From Thereva unica (taxonomy: Eukaryota > Arthropoda > Insecta > Diptera > Therevidae): DNA of 64,000 bases. Below the pieces are notes generated by a model. The model had not been told where the DNA came from. It saw only the letters and a list, made by a program, of their open reading frames with translations, and searched no databases. The stretch spans positions 86,766,543 to 86,830,542 of the forward strand of contig OX465281.1 of NCBI GenBank assembly GCA_949987705.1, read 5' to 3'. Below, piece after piece: positions 44,471 through 56,131 of this stretch (its first letter is position 1; the number at the start of each line of letters is the position of its first letter). The translations under genes were made by a program, and so were the position numbers.

Positions 44471-44790
44471 AGTTATGGACATCAACAAATAACTAATAGT
44501 ATTAATAATATTTTAGCAACATGTTGCGATAATGCACCTGCACTCCAAGGTTCCCATATCCATTTCCTATCACAAGACAAAATTCTCAAGAAAATATTCA
44601 AAGAACATTTTTCATATCTAAATTCCACAGAATTATCCCACACACAATTTGCACAAGTAGAATCTTAGATCTTAAGTTACTTTTAAGATTCAGTCTCGAT
44701 GTACCGTTGAACGAAAGTAGATTAAATCTTCTCCAAATAAATTTTGTGTTTTAATTTTTTTTAGTAATAATATAATTAAATTTTTTAACT
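44471..44790 (+). repeat. 3' LTR of errantivirus B
   Basis: Starts AGTTATGGACATC after the purine tract AGAGGGGAGG and ends TTTTTTAACT. AGTTA...TAACT ends are usual for errantivirus LTRs. About 320 bp; no partner in the window. Confidence 0.6.
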
Positions 44791-44965
44791 CGCGTTTCTC
44801 ACGCGGCGCATTGCAAATTGCGCTAGATCTCCGGGTGGGTCAAGTTACGTTCCCCGCGGATGCTTTTTTTTTTCTTTTTTAATCGCCAGAAAAGTTTGTG
44901 AAAAAGGTAAACGCGATCAGGTTGCGTCTAAAAATGTTACATTTTTTGTTGAAGTGGATTTTTGC

Positions 44966-45290
44966 ATAGTTGTTTTCAAACCTCGTGACATCCCGCGCAT
45001 GCTCCCCAGCTAAGCTCTTAAAAATGTTTAAAAGTTCAGACAAAAGCTTCAGTTAACTCCTCCTATCAAATCACTTGCTGCCATGTAATCAGTCGCGACT
45101 GCGTATTGCTACCGGGAGGTGTATCTTTCTGGGACTTCAATGATTATTTAAAAAATTTACAAATTATGACTGAAAAACACCAGTTTTTTGTATATTTTTT
45201 TTATTTAAGGTTATTATATTTTACACATATGCTACAGAAATAATTTGTAGTAATTTCTACTAAAAAATACGAAATTTGTGTTTTTATCAC
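44966..45290 (+). repeat. outer left arm
   Basis: Begins GCATAGTTGTTTTCAAACC. Pairs with 58344-58655 with scattered mismatches, ending at CTACTAAAAAATACGAA, the point where Pao element 2 cuts the right arm. Confidence 0.75.
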
Positions 45291-45309
45291 TTTGATTACT
45301 ATGTAGATT

Positions 45310-45725
45310 GTTGACGTTTCCTGCCAGTCGCATACGCGCTTCTAGCTGGTGACATATCCCAGCCGTACATGCATTGCATTCAGAGGCTCCATGAAATCCG
45401 GCGAATTTCGTCTGACATATAATTACATGGTTTGCGTTCCGTGCCGGCTGTCACACATAGCCCGAAAATCTAAGTAACGTGTTCATGTGTTTGTGTGCTT
45501 ATGCTTGTGTGTGCTATCTCGAATGCGGCAATGCAGAAAAAGTTGAAAGTAGCCCGACCTTTGCGTGGCATGCCTTCCACTCACGGGATATTCCGTCAGC
45601 TCGCATTTGAATACACACACTTCTACATTATCTGTCAACGAATGCAATGCATGTACGGCTTGGATATGTCACCAGCTTCTGCCCGGGGAGGTTGTGTTGC
45701 TTGCGACTGCGGGGAACTGTCGGTG
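45310..45725. repeat. nested inverted repeat inside the left arm
   Basis: GCTGGTGACATATCC...CAGCCGTACATGCATTGCATTC at 45346-45383 has its inverse at about 45637-45682 (GAATGCAATGCATGTACGGC). The loop between them is about 250 bp with TGTG-rich sequence. I see no counterpart in the right arm. Confidence 0.6.
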
Positions 45726-45759
45726 AATGAAAACGCTCATTTATTCAAAGGAATTTTTT

Positions 45760-45905
45760 TCAGCATTTTTTAAAGTATTTTAAATTTAGAAATGAGAAAT
45801 ATTTCGCATAATTAAAGTAAAATTATGCTTATTATGTAAACTGCCTTTGTTGAGCAGGGGCTTTACATGTGCATATTTAAAAGCTCTGCTCAACACATAG
45901 AAAGA
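45760..45905 (+). repeat. inner left arm, part 1, with hairpin
   Basis: Pairs with 52355-52487. It includes a hairpin TTGAGCAG...CTGCTCAA (45852-45897) that is also present in the right arm. Interrupted at 45906 by DINE copy 2. Confidence 0.7.
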
Positions 45906-46953
45906 CTAGTTGGGATGTGAGTTCGATCCTTTCGGTCCGCACGATCAGCTTCCCAGTATGATGGATGTTGAATATATGATTGGATATTTTAATAATAAAT
46001 GAACAATAGGCAATATAGAATATATCTATAATACCGAGAATTTGTCACAATTGTTTATCAATATTTTCGCTAAAATGTTAAACTAAATGTGCGCACTTAC
46101 AAGATTAGGATGACGAAAATGTATATAAAATTGATGTATTAATGTTTTTCGGCACCTCAATGAAGTCGATATCAGTTTTGGTTCGCGCGATATCGTGCAG
46201 GTACAAAAATCACTTAAGTCATTTAAACCAAAAACCGCTGGACCGAATTTTATAACAATCTTTTCAGATTATATTGTCCCTAATACGCTTCGAACGGCAC
46301 CTCAAGTAAGTCAATGTCTTTCGTGGTTCGGGCGATATCGTGCAGGTACAAAAATCACTTACGCCGCCTAAACAAAAAAACGGCTGGACCGAATTTTATG
46401 AAAATCTTTTCAGATCATATTTTGGTTAATACTCTTCGAACGGCACGTCAACTAAGTCGATATCTTTTATAGTTCGCGCGATATCGTGCAGGTACAAAAA
46501 TCACTTAAGTCATTTAAACCAAGAAACCGCTGGACCGAATATTATAAAAATCTTTTCAGATTATATTGTCGCTAATACGCTTCGAACGGCACCTCAAGTA
46601 AGTCAATATCTTTCGTGGTTCGGGCGATATCATGCAGGTACAAAAATCACTTACGTCGCTTAAACAAAAAAACGGCTGGACCGAATTTCATGAAAATCTT
46701 TTCAGATCATATTTCGGTTGATACGCTTCGAACGACACCTCAACGAAGTCGATATCAGTTTTGATTCGCGCGATATCGTGCAGGAAAAAATGACCACATC
46801 CGTACGCACATACACACACACACACACGCACATACTTCCTCCCAATTTTTTGCTTAAAATGCTCCTGGGACCTTGAAAGATGAAAATACGTTGAAATTTT
46901 CGATTTCGATTTTCGGACCAATTACAATAACTTCCTATACTGGGAAGTTAATA
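45906..46953 (+). mobile_element. DINE/Helentron-like non-autonomous element, copy 2
   Basis: Same termini and array as copy 1. Subterminal GCTTCCCAGTAT (45948-45959) is inverted in the 3' hairpin (ATACTGGGAAGT), a hallmark of Helentrons/DINE-1. The right arm of the large inverted repeat gives the empty site: AAAGATTAATTAACTTTATT where the left arm has AAAGA, the element, then AATTAACTTTATT. Confidence 0.75.
46148..46790. repeat. tandem array inside DINE copy 2
   Basis: Four ~146-bp units plus a partial one in the same A-B-A-B order as copy 1, followed by an ACACAC microsatellite. Confidence 0.85.
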
Positions 46954-47141
46954 AATTAACTTTATTCATTCGGCATGCGCGCATCCCTTCCCAAATTATT
47001 TTGTTGAGTTTTTTCAGTGTTTGTTGCCGTTTTAACTAAAAAGAGGGGAAATTATAGAACATTATTTATAAAATTTGGCAACGAGGTGCGCAGAACTGCT
47101 CAAATTTTTTGTGTTACGGAGTTTGAAAAATTCTATACATT
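46954..47141 (+). repeat. inner left arm, part 2
   Basis: AACTTTATTCATTCGGCATGC to AAAATTCTATACAT. Pairs with 52133-52338. Confidence 0.7.
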
Positions 47142-48958
47142 GAAGATTTCTTCGTTAAGGAATTTTGTGCATTTGAAAATGGAAATTAGATAATTATTTT
47201 CCGTTTAGGATTTGTTGTTCACAGGGAGCTCATATTGCATCAAATTCATTGCGAATTTGATGTAAAAGGCTCCCTGTTTGAAGGAATATGAGAATTTGTC
47301 TAAGGATTTCGTTTTTCACCGAGACCCTTAGAAATTCTGTATGTAACAATGTAGATTGATACAATAGTAGGATGACTACCAGCATATAATATGGCTGTAG
47401 TGTTACTTCAATGACACGAAATGCATTCAATTATGAAGGCCCTAATTTTATCCACTGTCGCCATCCTCATAATATCAGACATAAGACTCGCAAAAGTACT
47501 TACAAATTAATACCAAAGGAAGTATACATAATCTTTATAATTTTACTGTTCTGTAAATGAGGTTTCGTGGATTTATTCTCACAGAAAAGAAAAATGAAAA
47601 GAGAATTAATTCCATCAGAAGCGGAGTGCTGCAACTTTTCCCACGATCTGATAAGGAAAGTGTTTTTTGGTATATTTTTCATAAAGAAAAACCATGAACA
47701 TTCAATTCATGCGTACGGATGTGAGTTACTTCTGCTTGTTATCTTACATACATACATGCACAAGACTATTATATACTCCCATATGCAGGTTTAGCTTGCC
47801 CACAGCAGCAGATACCAGACGACACAAAATTGGTGGGATATCTATCCCCTACTAAGTTAGGCTTGACTTGTCTAGACAAACGTCTGGAGTAAATCCCCTT
47901 CTATATAATAAAATTCAGCCCGAATACCGAAGGGCTTAGGTCTGTTATCTAATCGAAAATCTTAAGGAACCCTTGACTTACAGTTTACTGAAGAAGCGAT
48001 GAAAAGAAATCAAAAATGCAGAGCTGTTTGCTTTCACAAGTTCTGCTCGTCAACTTAGTTTACCTTCGTTCCAGTGAAAGCAGCTGTGTTTTAATTTATC
48101 ATCTTTGCAGGATTTACCTAATTGAAAGTTTCGCATTTACTTTTCTCAGCCACTTAAAGAATTCGTAACGTATTGGAATATTTCATGAATTTGTTTATAC
48201 GACGATAGATTTCATGGGGAGTAATTGCGAAACTTTAAGTGTTTATGTGTTTTTTTAATTAATAACAGTAGAAACTGTACCCTAATATTTTTATAAACTT
48301 TCGCCTTCATAGCAAAACGGTAAATTTTTGGGTAAGTAATTAAATACATCAGAGAATTTTATGTTGCTGTCGGCTGTAGCTTGACCAAAAGTTACCATCG
48401 TCTATATGGCTGCAACATTGCAACTTATCTGTAGTAGTATGTTATATGTGCTATCTGTAATAGTATGTGCTATATATTATGTACCATGTACTATGTGATA
48501 ATGTACTTTGTGCTATGCGCTATGTATTATGTACTAGGTTTTATGGATTAAGCATTAGTACTTTATACTAGTAATATGGTGTATGTATTTTCAACTAACA
48601 AAATTCGTCTCATAAGACTCTACTAGTGTCTTATAAGAGGACATTCGACTTTTTTAAGAGAGTATCACTCTCATAACTTACTCTTAAAGAACACTACAAG
48701 TGCTTTATGAGTGCGTTGTCAGAATTAAATGGCAAATTATGAGAGTTATTTTTGTCTTATAAAAATGCCTTAGCTCTCTTTGCAAAGGTATAAAGGGAGT
48801 AATATATGGAAAGGTAATGTTATTTAGATTAAAATAATTTTTATGAGAGTTATTTGCTCTAAATAACTCTCACAAGAAATAATTCGAAAAATATAACACT
48901 TAAGAATTTAATAATTATTTTCTATGATTATTATAGAATTTAAAATTCGATTTTCAGC
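47142..48958. other. loop region with hairpins and low-complexity DNA, no gene
   Basis: A hairpin at 47222-47277 pairs CAGGGAGC...CATCAAATTC with GAATTTGATG...GCTCCCTG. 48420-48600 is a degenerate TATGTACTATGTG-type run. 48600-48760 has inverted CTTATAAGAG/CTCATAAG motifs. A hairpin at 48844-48872 reads GAGAGTTATTTgctctAAATAACTCTC. No supported coding frame. Confidence 0.5.
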
Positions 48959-51162
48959 TAGGGTTGCCAGAATATCTCTTTTAAAGAGAACATGTTCTCT
49001 TTTTTTATTGTGATCTTTCTTTTTCTTTCTTTTTTCAAAATTGTTCACTTTTGTTCTCTTTTTTTTGCAGAGTTATGTTCACTTTTGTTCTGTTTTTTTA
49101 TGCAAAGCTTTTTACTTTAGTTCTCTTTTTTCGGTTTCTCTTTTTGAAAATTAGATGTCATTTAATATTGGACTCGCAGGCGATGTTAGATGTTAGATTA
49201 GATTTAAAGGTTAGATCTACATATCAAGTGAGGTGAAGTGTGTGCATGCAATGCAGAAACGTGTAACAGATAATTTCATACGTATATATAACATTATTTA
49301 CTGTAAAAAACGAATATTTTGTAAATTTTTTTTAGACTCATGGCTAGTAAAAGAAAATACATATTTACCGATGATTTAAAATCACAGTATACATGTTTCC
49401 AAAATGCTGGTAATTCAAAGCATGATGCTGTTTGTACAATATGCAACACCAAAGTTTCCGTTGCTAACAAGGGACGATATGATTTGCAACAACATATAGA
49501 AACGAAAAAACATAGAACGCTTGTTCAGACTGGGCAAAGATCCTGCAAAATATATTCTTTTGTTATTCTTAAAAACTCGAAGCTAGACGCAAGAGTTGCA
49601 GCAACCGAAGCCACATTATCCTATCATATATCAAAGCATCATATGAGTTTTAACTCATCAAATTGCACGACGAGTATATTAAAGCAGCAATTTGACGACT
49701 CCGAAACAGCAAAACACTTGTCATTGGCCAGAACAAAGACAACATTAATTTCAACACAGGGTATTGCACCTTATTGTATTGATAAAGTTATTGAGCTAGT
49801 TGCCAATGTACCATTTTTGTCTGTGTCGACAGATGCAAGCAATCATGGAGCAGAAAAGATGTATCCAGTTTTAATTCAATTTTTTACTATTAACGAAGGT
49901 ATTTCTTCAAAAATGATTGATTTACGAACATTACCTAATGAAAGAGCGCAAACTATATGCTCATTATTAGTTGAAACATCAGATAATTTTAACTTGTTTG
50001 ACAAAAGTATTCCGCCGACAATTGCAACACAAATTTTGGAGGGGTCAAAAGGGTTAGCACAGAAAGTGTTTATAAATTACTTAAGGAAAAGTCCAATAAA
50101 AATCTAATAGGTGTTGGTTGCCCAATCCACATTATACATAACGCTGCAAAGCACGGCTTGGATGCATTGGCCTATATAAATATATAACCACATCTCCATT
50201 TATACCGTGCGAATAGAAAGTCTAAAGAATTTTTTTGAATTTGTCGAGATTGATTACAGGAACTTATTGTACCACTCGCCGACTCGTTGGTTATCATTGT
50301 TTCCTTGCCTTGACAGGATTTTACTAATATATCCCGCTTTAAAATCCTCTTTCTTATCAACTGATAGCTGTCCCAGACTTTTGCAAGATTTCTTTAATTC
50401 AAATTTAGGTGAAACTTGTTTGTGGTTCGCACATTCAGTTATGTATTGTTTTCAAAAAAAAAAAACCAAAGCTCTAGAACTTGAAACAAATTCAATTCTG
50501 GAAACTATACATATTTTGGAATCGCTAATTATAATTTTTGAACAACGGATTGAACATAGCTTTTTGCCTCTTAAAGTTAGCGGTATTATTCAAAATTTAA
50601 TTAAAAAGGGTTATGAATAAGATTGTATTCATTTTAAGAATAATATTTTTTGTTGCTATCAAAAATCAGTGAACTATATGAAATCATGGACACAACAATT
50701 TAAAGAATTAAATGTTTTCAAGTGGATGTCGCTTTCGAAGATTCCTGAGTGGCAAAATGTACAGAATTCAATCACTTATGTGAACGAAAATATCAACTCA
50801 AAACTTAATCAATATATTGATGACATAAAATGTTTTGATCAATTTTGTAATTTAAAACAATTTTGCGAGAGAAATTTTGAAAATCCAATTAAAGAATTTA
50901 AAATGATGAACACAAATTTGAAGTGGCAAGAGTATTTTAAAAATTCAGATAATACGGATTTCCATTCAGAATTGTTAAAATTGTGCCAATATTTTTTTGC
51001 AATTCCGGCTCATAATGCCAATGTTGAAAGAATTTTTTCAATGATAGGGGCACAATGGACGAAAGAACGGAATAGGTTTATTATTTCATAAAAAAATTAT
51101 TAAATAACTGATGAGGGTATATTATCTACGCTTGCTTACCTGTTTATACCTGGCAACCCCAC
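48959..51162 (+). mobile_element. hAT transposon, degenerate
   Basis: TAGGGTTGCCAG at the left and CTGGCAACCCCA at the right form short inverted ends (48959 and about 51150-51161) around a hAT-like transposase pseudogene. An 8-bp target duplication is not evident. GGCAACCC recurs at 51183 and 51328, so the right border is uncertain. Confidence 0.65.
49340..51091 (+). pseudogene. hAT-superfamily transposase, frame-broken
   Basis: The first frame (49340-50107, 255 codons) starts with a BED-type zinc finger, CTICNTKVSVANKGRYDLQQH with C, C, H and H. VPFLSVSTDASNHGAEKMY follows, with the first catalytic Asp context (S-T-D-A-S). A frame shift leads to VGCPIHIIHNAAKHGLDAL (50115-50190), then 50207-50620 with HSPTRWLSLFPCLDR (the T-R-W block), and 50669-51091 with CQYFFAIPAHNANVERIFSMI, the C-terminal dimerisation region. 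Shifts near 50100, 50190 and 50620 disable it. hAT enzymes cut and paste with 8-bp duplications. Confidence 0.75.
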
Positions 51163-52132
51163 AATTGGGCCCGGTAGAAATCAGGCAACCCCTATTTTTC
51201 CTATTCCTTGTGTCATATTCTGTCAGTTAATGATCGATTTTTATGATTAACAAACGAGGGAAGTTGGTCCAAAAAAGTTAATTACAACTTCTTTTATTTA
51301 ACACCTTCGGTACGCGATTTAGCTAGGCAACCCATGCGCGATTTATCAATTTATATATTATCTACCATATAATATTTGTCATAATCAAATAACAGATGAG
51401 GGAAATGTGCATAGCTGCGATATGCACTTTCTTCGTGACGTCATTTTGACGGCGGGAAAATGTTTGTTTGCCTTGGTGGATTTGTATCTTAAGATGTTAA
51501 GAGATAGGTTAGCTATTAGATTCTTTTTGCCCACTGAGATAAAGGTAAGAGTGATACAAATTTTCGTAAGGATGAGAGTTCACAAGGCACAAGAAATGGT
51601 CTGGTCCGTGCTTGTCTTATATTGACCCTTTGGAACGCCGGCCGAGATCCGACGTCATCCAATACTACCTTGATTGAACGGCCACAAACGATGCTTTCAA
51701 TTTAGTTCTTTAGAACTGAGATGTAAGTTAATTTTACAGTTTTAGAGAAGCCATCGAATCTTCCACTTCTTTCGTTGCACGTATGTAATTTTTGAAGGGG
51801 AGTGTTTTTTCTTCTATCTACTCAATCAATTAAGTAATTTGCAAAGTAACAACTGTTAAAAAAATTTGCCTTTGAACAAAAAAAAAAAAATATTAAAAAT
51901 TATTGAAAAAAATTGACGAAATATATTTAGAACTGATAAATAAACTAGCTGAACTGATAAATAAACTAGCTTATAGTTGCACAATGTAACTGCATAAACG
52001 AATTTCTTTTTTAAATGTTTGCAATCTTTTCCTCACACAACATAAGAGAGTTTTTGTGCCGAGGCACCCGCCACTAATTATGAGTTTTCACAGCAGGTTG
52101 CGAGTTGTATAATAAGTTTGATATACAAATAC
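51163..52132. other. no gene seen
   Basis: AT-rich DNA with a small direct duplication AACTGATAAATAAACTAGCT near 51930-51970. A 72-codon frame at 51407-51625 has no recognisable motif. Confidence 0.45.
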
Positions 52133-52487
52133 ATGTAAAGATTTTTCTAAACTCCGTGACACAAAAAATTTGAACAGTTCTGCGCACCTCATTGCCAAAT
52201 TTTATAAAAATTGTTCTATCATTTCCCTTTATTATATTGTTCTATCATTTAGCTTTTTAGTTAAAACGGCAACAAACACAGAAAAAACTCAACAAAATAA
52301 TTTGGGAAGGGATGCGCGCATGCCGAACGAATAAAGTTAATTAATCTTTATATGTGTTGAGCAGAGCTTTTAAATACATGTAAAACTCCTGCTCAACCAA
52401 GTCAGTTTATCCATCGTAATAAGCATAATTTTACTATAATTATGCTAAATATTTCTCATCCCTAAGTTTAAAATAAATTAAAAAATT
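52133..52487 (-). repeat. inner right arm
   Basis: Inverse of 45760-47141 without the DINE. It contains the same TTGAGCAG hairpin (52353-52396) and the empty DINE site. Confidence 0.75.
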
Positions 52488-52790
52488 TGTTGTCTGTAAA
52501 GAGGGTTTACGGACGATAGTTTAACGTGACAACGTCATGAGAAAACATTGAAAACCACATTAACTTTTCACTTCACTTTGTAAACAGTCGACGAAACAGT
52601 TCACGTGTAAGTTGTGTGCTGCCGCTGTCTTTCTTCTCGTCGGACCATTCATTTCCTACTTTTCTTGGAAGAAGTTAAATATCAGACATGTATAAAAGTT
52701 GTAAATGAATTTGTTACTACACATTGTTACTTGTAAATAATCTGTTCATTAAAGTAATAAACATATTTGAATTCATTAGTGCAAATAAAA
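52488..52790. other. unassigned segment left of Pao element 2
   Basis: About 300 bp (GAGGGTTTACGGACG ... TGCAAATAAAA) with no match to the corresponding left-arm segment 45290-45760. It could be flank from another locus or part of another element. No gene. Confidence 0.4.
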
Positions 52791-52903
52791 TGTGAAATAA
52801 CTCACTAAAAAGAACCTGGAGAGCGAAATATAAATAATTTAAACTACAAATGTTATATTAATTTAAGGTTTAATCTCGGAGCGCCCGTTCCTTACAGAGT
52901 TCG
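52791..52903 (-). repeat. LTR of Pao element 2 (3' side)
   Basis: TGTGAAATAACTCAC to ACAGAGTTCG, identical by eye to 58231-58343. The minus-strand LTR may extend to about 52937 (TGTTAAGAAGCAAC), which would make the other copy 5'-truncated. Confidence 0.7.
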
Positions 52904-52980
52904 ATTAAGTACTAAACGTTACAGTTGCTTCTTAACAATGAATAGAAATTAATAGTGTTGCCAATTGTAAAAATTAAATA

Positions 52981-55190
52981 TTAAGAAATATTTTTAACAT
53001 CCTCCGGCCGGGCGGCAGATTCGTGTAGTTCCTGTGGGTAAAGATGTTGAATTGCTCTTCGTGTAACAAATCCATTGTGAAATCGGATTTCACAGGCTCT
53101 CACTTTGCCGTCACGACCTGGATATGTGTTGAGTACCACCGCTAGTTTCCAAAAAGTTCGTGGAGTCAGCTGGTCGTGCACCAATACTACATCGCCTTCC
53201 TTGATAATAGTAGAAAATGACGTTTTACTGTGATGAGCTGATCGCAAACTCTGAAGGTATTCGGTATTAAAACGCTTCGCGAATTTATTCGTTAAACGAA
53301 GACGGATTTTCCATGCTGCTCGAATGTCGGCGTCCAATGGTTCCTCCTTTTCCCTGAGTGAGTTTTGAAAGTAATTTCCTATTAAAAACTTGTTGGGAGT
53401 TAAAGGTGAAAGGTCCTCCGGATCGTCACTGACGTAAGTTAGAGGTCTTGCGTTCACCACTGCTTCCGCTTCGCAAAGGGTTGTTTCCAGCTGGTCCTTA
53501 GTGAGTACTGCCTTTCCGATGGTAATTTTAAGAACGTCTTTAACCACCTTAACAAGGCGTTCCCAAAAACCACCCCACCATGCAGCTCGTTCAGTTATAA
53601 AGTCCCATTGAACGCCTTCTTTACTCGCAAAATCTTGTAGATAACTGGACTCAATGAGAGATCCTAATGATCTAAGTTAAGTGTTAGCGCGTTTAAAAGT
53701 TCTAGCGTTGTCTGACAAAATTTTCCTTGGGATACCTCTCCTTGCAAAAAATCGTCGAAGTGCAAGTATACAGTCTTCAGTATTTAAACTTGGAACCAGC
53801 TCCAAATGGACTGCGCGGATGACAGCGCATGTTAAGATCATGAAGTAGAACTTCTTAGTTTCTAAGTCTCCCTTCGTAAGCTTGCCATAAACTGGACCTG
53901 CAAAATCGATTCCGGTTGTTTCGAATGCTCGAGAGGTGCTCAGGCGAATTCTAGGCAGCGGCGCTGTAGGTTGCACTCCTGGTAAACCCTTCAATTTCTT
54001 GCAAACGACACAGCGCTTGATAATGCTTTTGATTAACTGTCGAGATTTGATAATCCAGAATTTTTCCCTAAGCCTAACTAGGGTAACATTTACACCACCG
54101 TGTAGTGCTCGTTCATGTACATCCAGCACAAGGAGAAACGAAAAATAGGATGACTTCCATATGATTGATGATGATTTCCATATTTGTTTACGCGCTTCCA
54201 GGCATTTTATTTCCCCCGAAAAATGTATTCGTTGAGTTAGCTTAATCCAATATTGTTCAGCTACTAGTATCTCAGTACTACTGAGAAAACTCCTGTAAGT
54301 TAACTTTTGTCTAACTCGCCCAATGAAACGTAATACATACGCCGTAATTCGCAGAATTTTACAATAGCGACTGAACCTTTCAATATTAAATAATGCTGCA
54401 ACAATTGGTTGTTTGTTTTGATCAGTCACCTGTAAGCATATCAAAGTTTTAGATAAATTTGGCAAAATGTCAATACTTGGCCAATTATTGTCATCCTGTG
54501 CAAGCCACTCTGGTCCGTTGAGCCATGTTGAAGGAAGTTCTGAGTGTTTCTTCAGAGCCATTCTCGTTAAATAATCAGCTGGATTAAGAAATCCAGGGCA
54601 ATGTCTCCAGTCACTTATATTGTTTAAAGATCGGATTTCCTGTACACGATTACTAATATATGGTTTATTGAATTGTATTTCATGCGTAATCCACGATAAA
54701 ACAATTTTGGAGTCAGTCCAAAAAATACGTTATTAAATTTAAGTTGAAGATTCTTTTGAATATAACTGGCAAGTCTACTTGCAATCAATGCTACGGTTAA
54801 TTCAAGTTTCGGGAGTGTGAGATCGTTCGAATTATTGCCTTTCAATGGTGCAACTCGATTTTTTGAACATAAATATCTAACGCACACAGAGTTGTTTGAA
54901 TATATACTTCGTACATAGGCCACGCATCCATAAGCCTGAGGGCTGGCATCTGCAAACAGGTGTAGCTGAACATTTATGAATTCATTACCAGTAAGACAGC
55001 ATCTTGGGATTTTCACTTCCTCCAAACTCACAACCTGTTTAACAATTTTATTCCAAACTATTTGAAGATGTGGCGGTAATGTTTCATCCCAATCTAGACG
55101 GAGTTTCCAACACTCTTGAAACAGGATCTTAAAGCTGACGATGAATGGTCCCAGAACGCCAAGTGGATCATAAGTACTCGCTATAAAACT
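52981..55190 (-). pseudogene. Pao element 2 RNase H, integrase and C-terminal domain
   Basis: RNase H (55031-54624) has LHLFADASPQAYGCVAYVR and LPKLELTVALIASRL. Integrase frames (54561-53677) give the zinc region (HERALHGGVNVTLVRLREK, CVVCKKL) and core motifs TGIDFAGPVYG and LSDNARTFKRA. The third acidic position lies around 53560-53600, where the frame is interrupted (AAWWGGFWERL-like in another frame). The final frame (53547-52981) is the C-terminal DUF5641-like part (LTYVSDDPEDLSPLTPNKFL, HNGFVTRRAIQHLYPQE) ending EDVKNIS. Frame breaks near 54620 and 53670 disable it. Confidence 0.75.
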
Positions 55191-56089
55191 TAGAACGGTG
55201 CGCTTTGTTGGCGTTTTGACAACTCGGATATCTTCGCAAATTGAGTAATAAGTTCATCATTATCACATACCCACTTCACACCTAAAACCTTCTGATTAGC
55301 TGGACAGGCTGCACTTTTGAATCTTTCTTTTAACTGAGGATTGTTACTATTCCATTTGCGGATATTCAAGCACGCTTCGCCCATGATTTTGCATGTTTCG
55401 GTGTATAATTGGTATGCTGTCTCGCCTTCATTGACACTGACCACAAAATCGTCCATGTAAAATGTATTACTTAGTATCGGGGCTGTCTTAGGAAATAATT
55501 TTGACATCGTACTAAAGAGTTTTTGTAAGGCTGCGCAAAGAAGATAAGGACTACAGGCTACGCCGAATGTGACTCGTGTCATTCGATATCCCACTCTTGC
55601 TGGCAGTTTCTTTGGGTCACTCACCTTTTTCTCAAACCAAAAAAAGCGATGGGAGTCGCGGTCTTTCTTATTAAGACTTATTTGATGAAATGCTTTTTCA
55701 ATATAAGCAACTAATGCTGTTGTTCCAACTCGAAAATTTAGCATGATAACCAGTATGTCCGGCAACAGATTGGGACCTTGAAATAAATGTTGGTTTAAAG
55801 ATAGAGAATTACCTGTGCGTGCTGAGGCATCAAATACGATACGCAGGTCTGTCGTTATCTTATCCGGTCTATAAACAGGCCGGTGTGGCATATAATAAAT
55901 TTTATCGCTTATATCCTTATCGTTTGGTACTCTTTCCGCTATTCCCTTTTCAATCATCTCCCACATAGTGGAATCGTATTTCAACAAATCTTGAGGAACC
56001 CGTGACAATTTTCCTAGTAATTTATTAAATCGCACAATAGTACCTTCCTTGTTACTCTCAATCCTGCAGGTGGGATTACGCCACAGCAA
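55190..56089 (-). pseudogene. Pao element 2 reverse transcriptase
   Basis: A 299-codon open stretch with YYMPHRPVYRPDKITTDLR, VFDASART, TALVAYIEKAFHQISL (the usual D-V-E-K-A-F here reads Y-I-E-K-A-F, so the first catalytic Asp is lost), RMTRVTFGVACSPYLL and FYMDDFVVSVNEGETAY. The thumb follows (LNIRKWNSNNP, KVLGVKWVCDNDEL). The YMDD motif is intact, but the missing Asp in the first motif should abolish polymerase activity. It is a useful outgroup for element 1, which keeps D-V-E-K-A-F. Confidence 0.8.
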
Positions 56090-56131
56090 GCTTCCTTCGA
56101 ATCGTTGTCCGTTTTTGCGAATGTAGTCTCC

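Larger units (their letters stand above)
30350..44790 (+). mobile_element. errantivirus B, split by four nested insertions
   Basis: Fragments in order: gag (30360-31276), protease and start of RT (31412-32424), pre-integrase (32425-32684), [hAT-type insert], 35098-35199, [LINE], integrase (39742-40683), [DINE], env (41723-42717), [LINE fragment], env end (43893-44272), tail and 3' LTR (44471-44790). Reading across each insert joins neighbouring parts of one gene order, so this was one element. The 5' LTR is not found; the RT core is deleted. Confidence 0.8.

Noticed and set aside
45495..45773. 92-codon Cys-containing frame
   Set aside because: It lies across the nested inverted repeat of the foldback arm; both strands give similar spurious frames.
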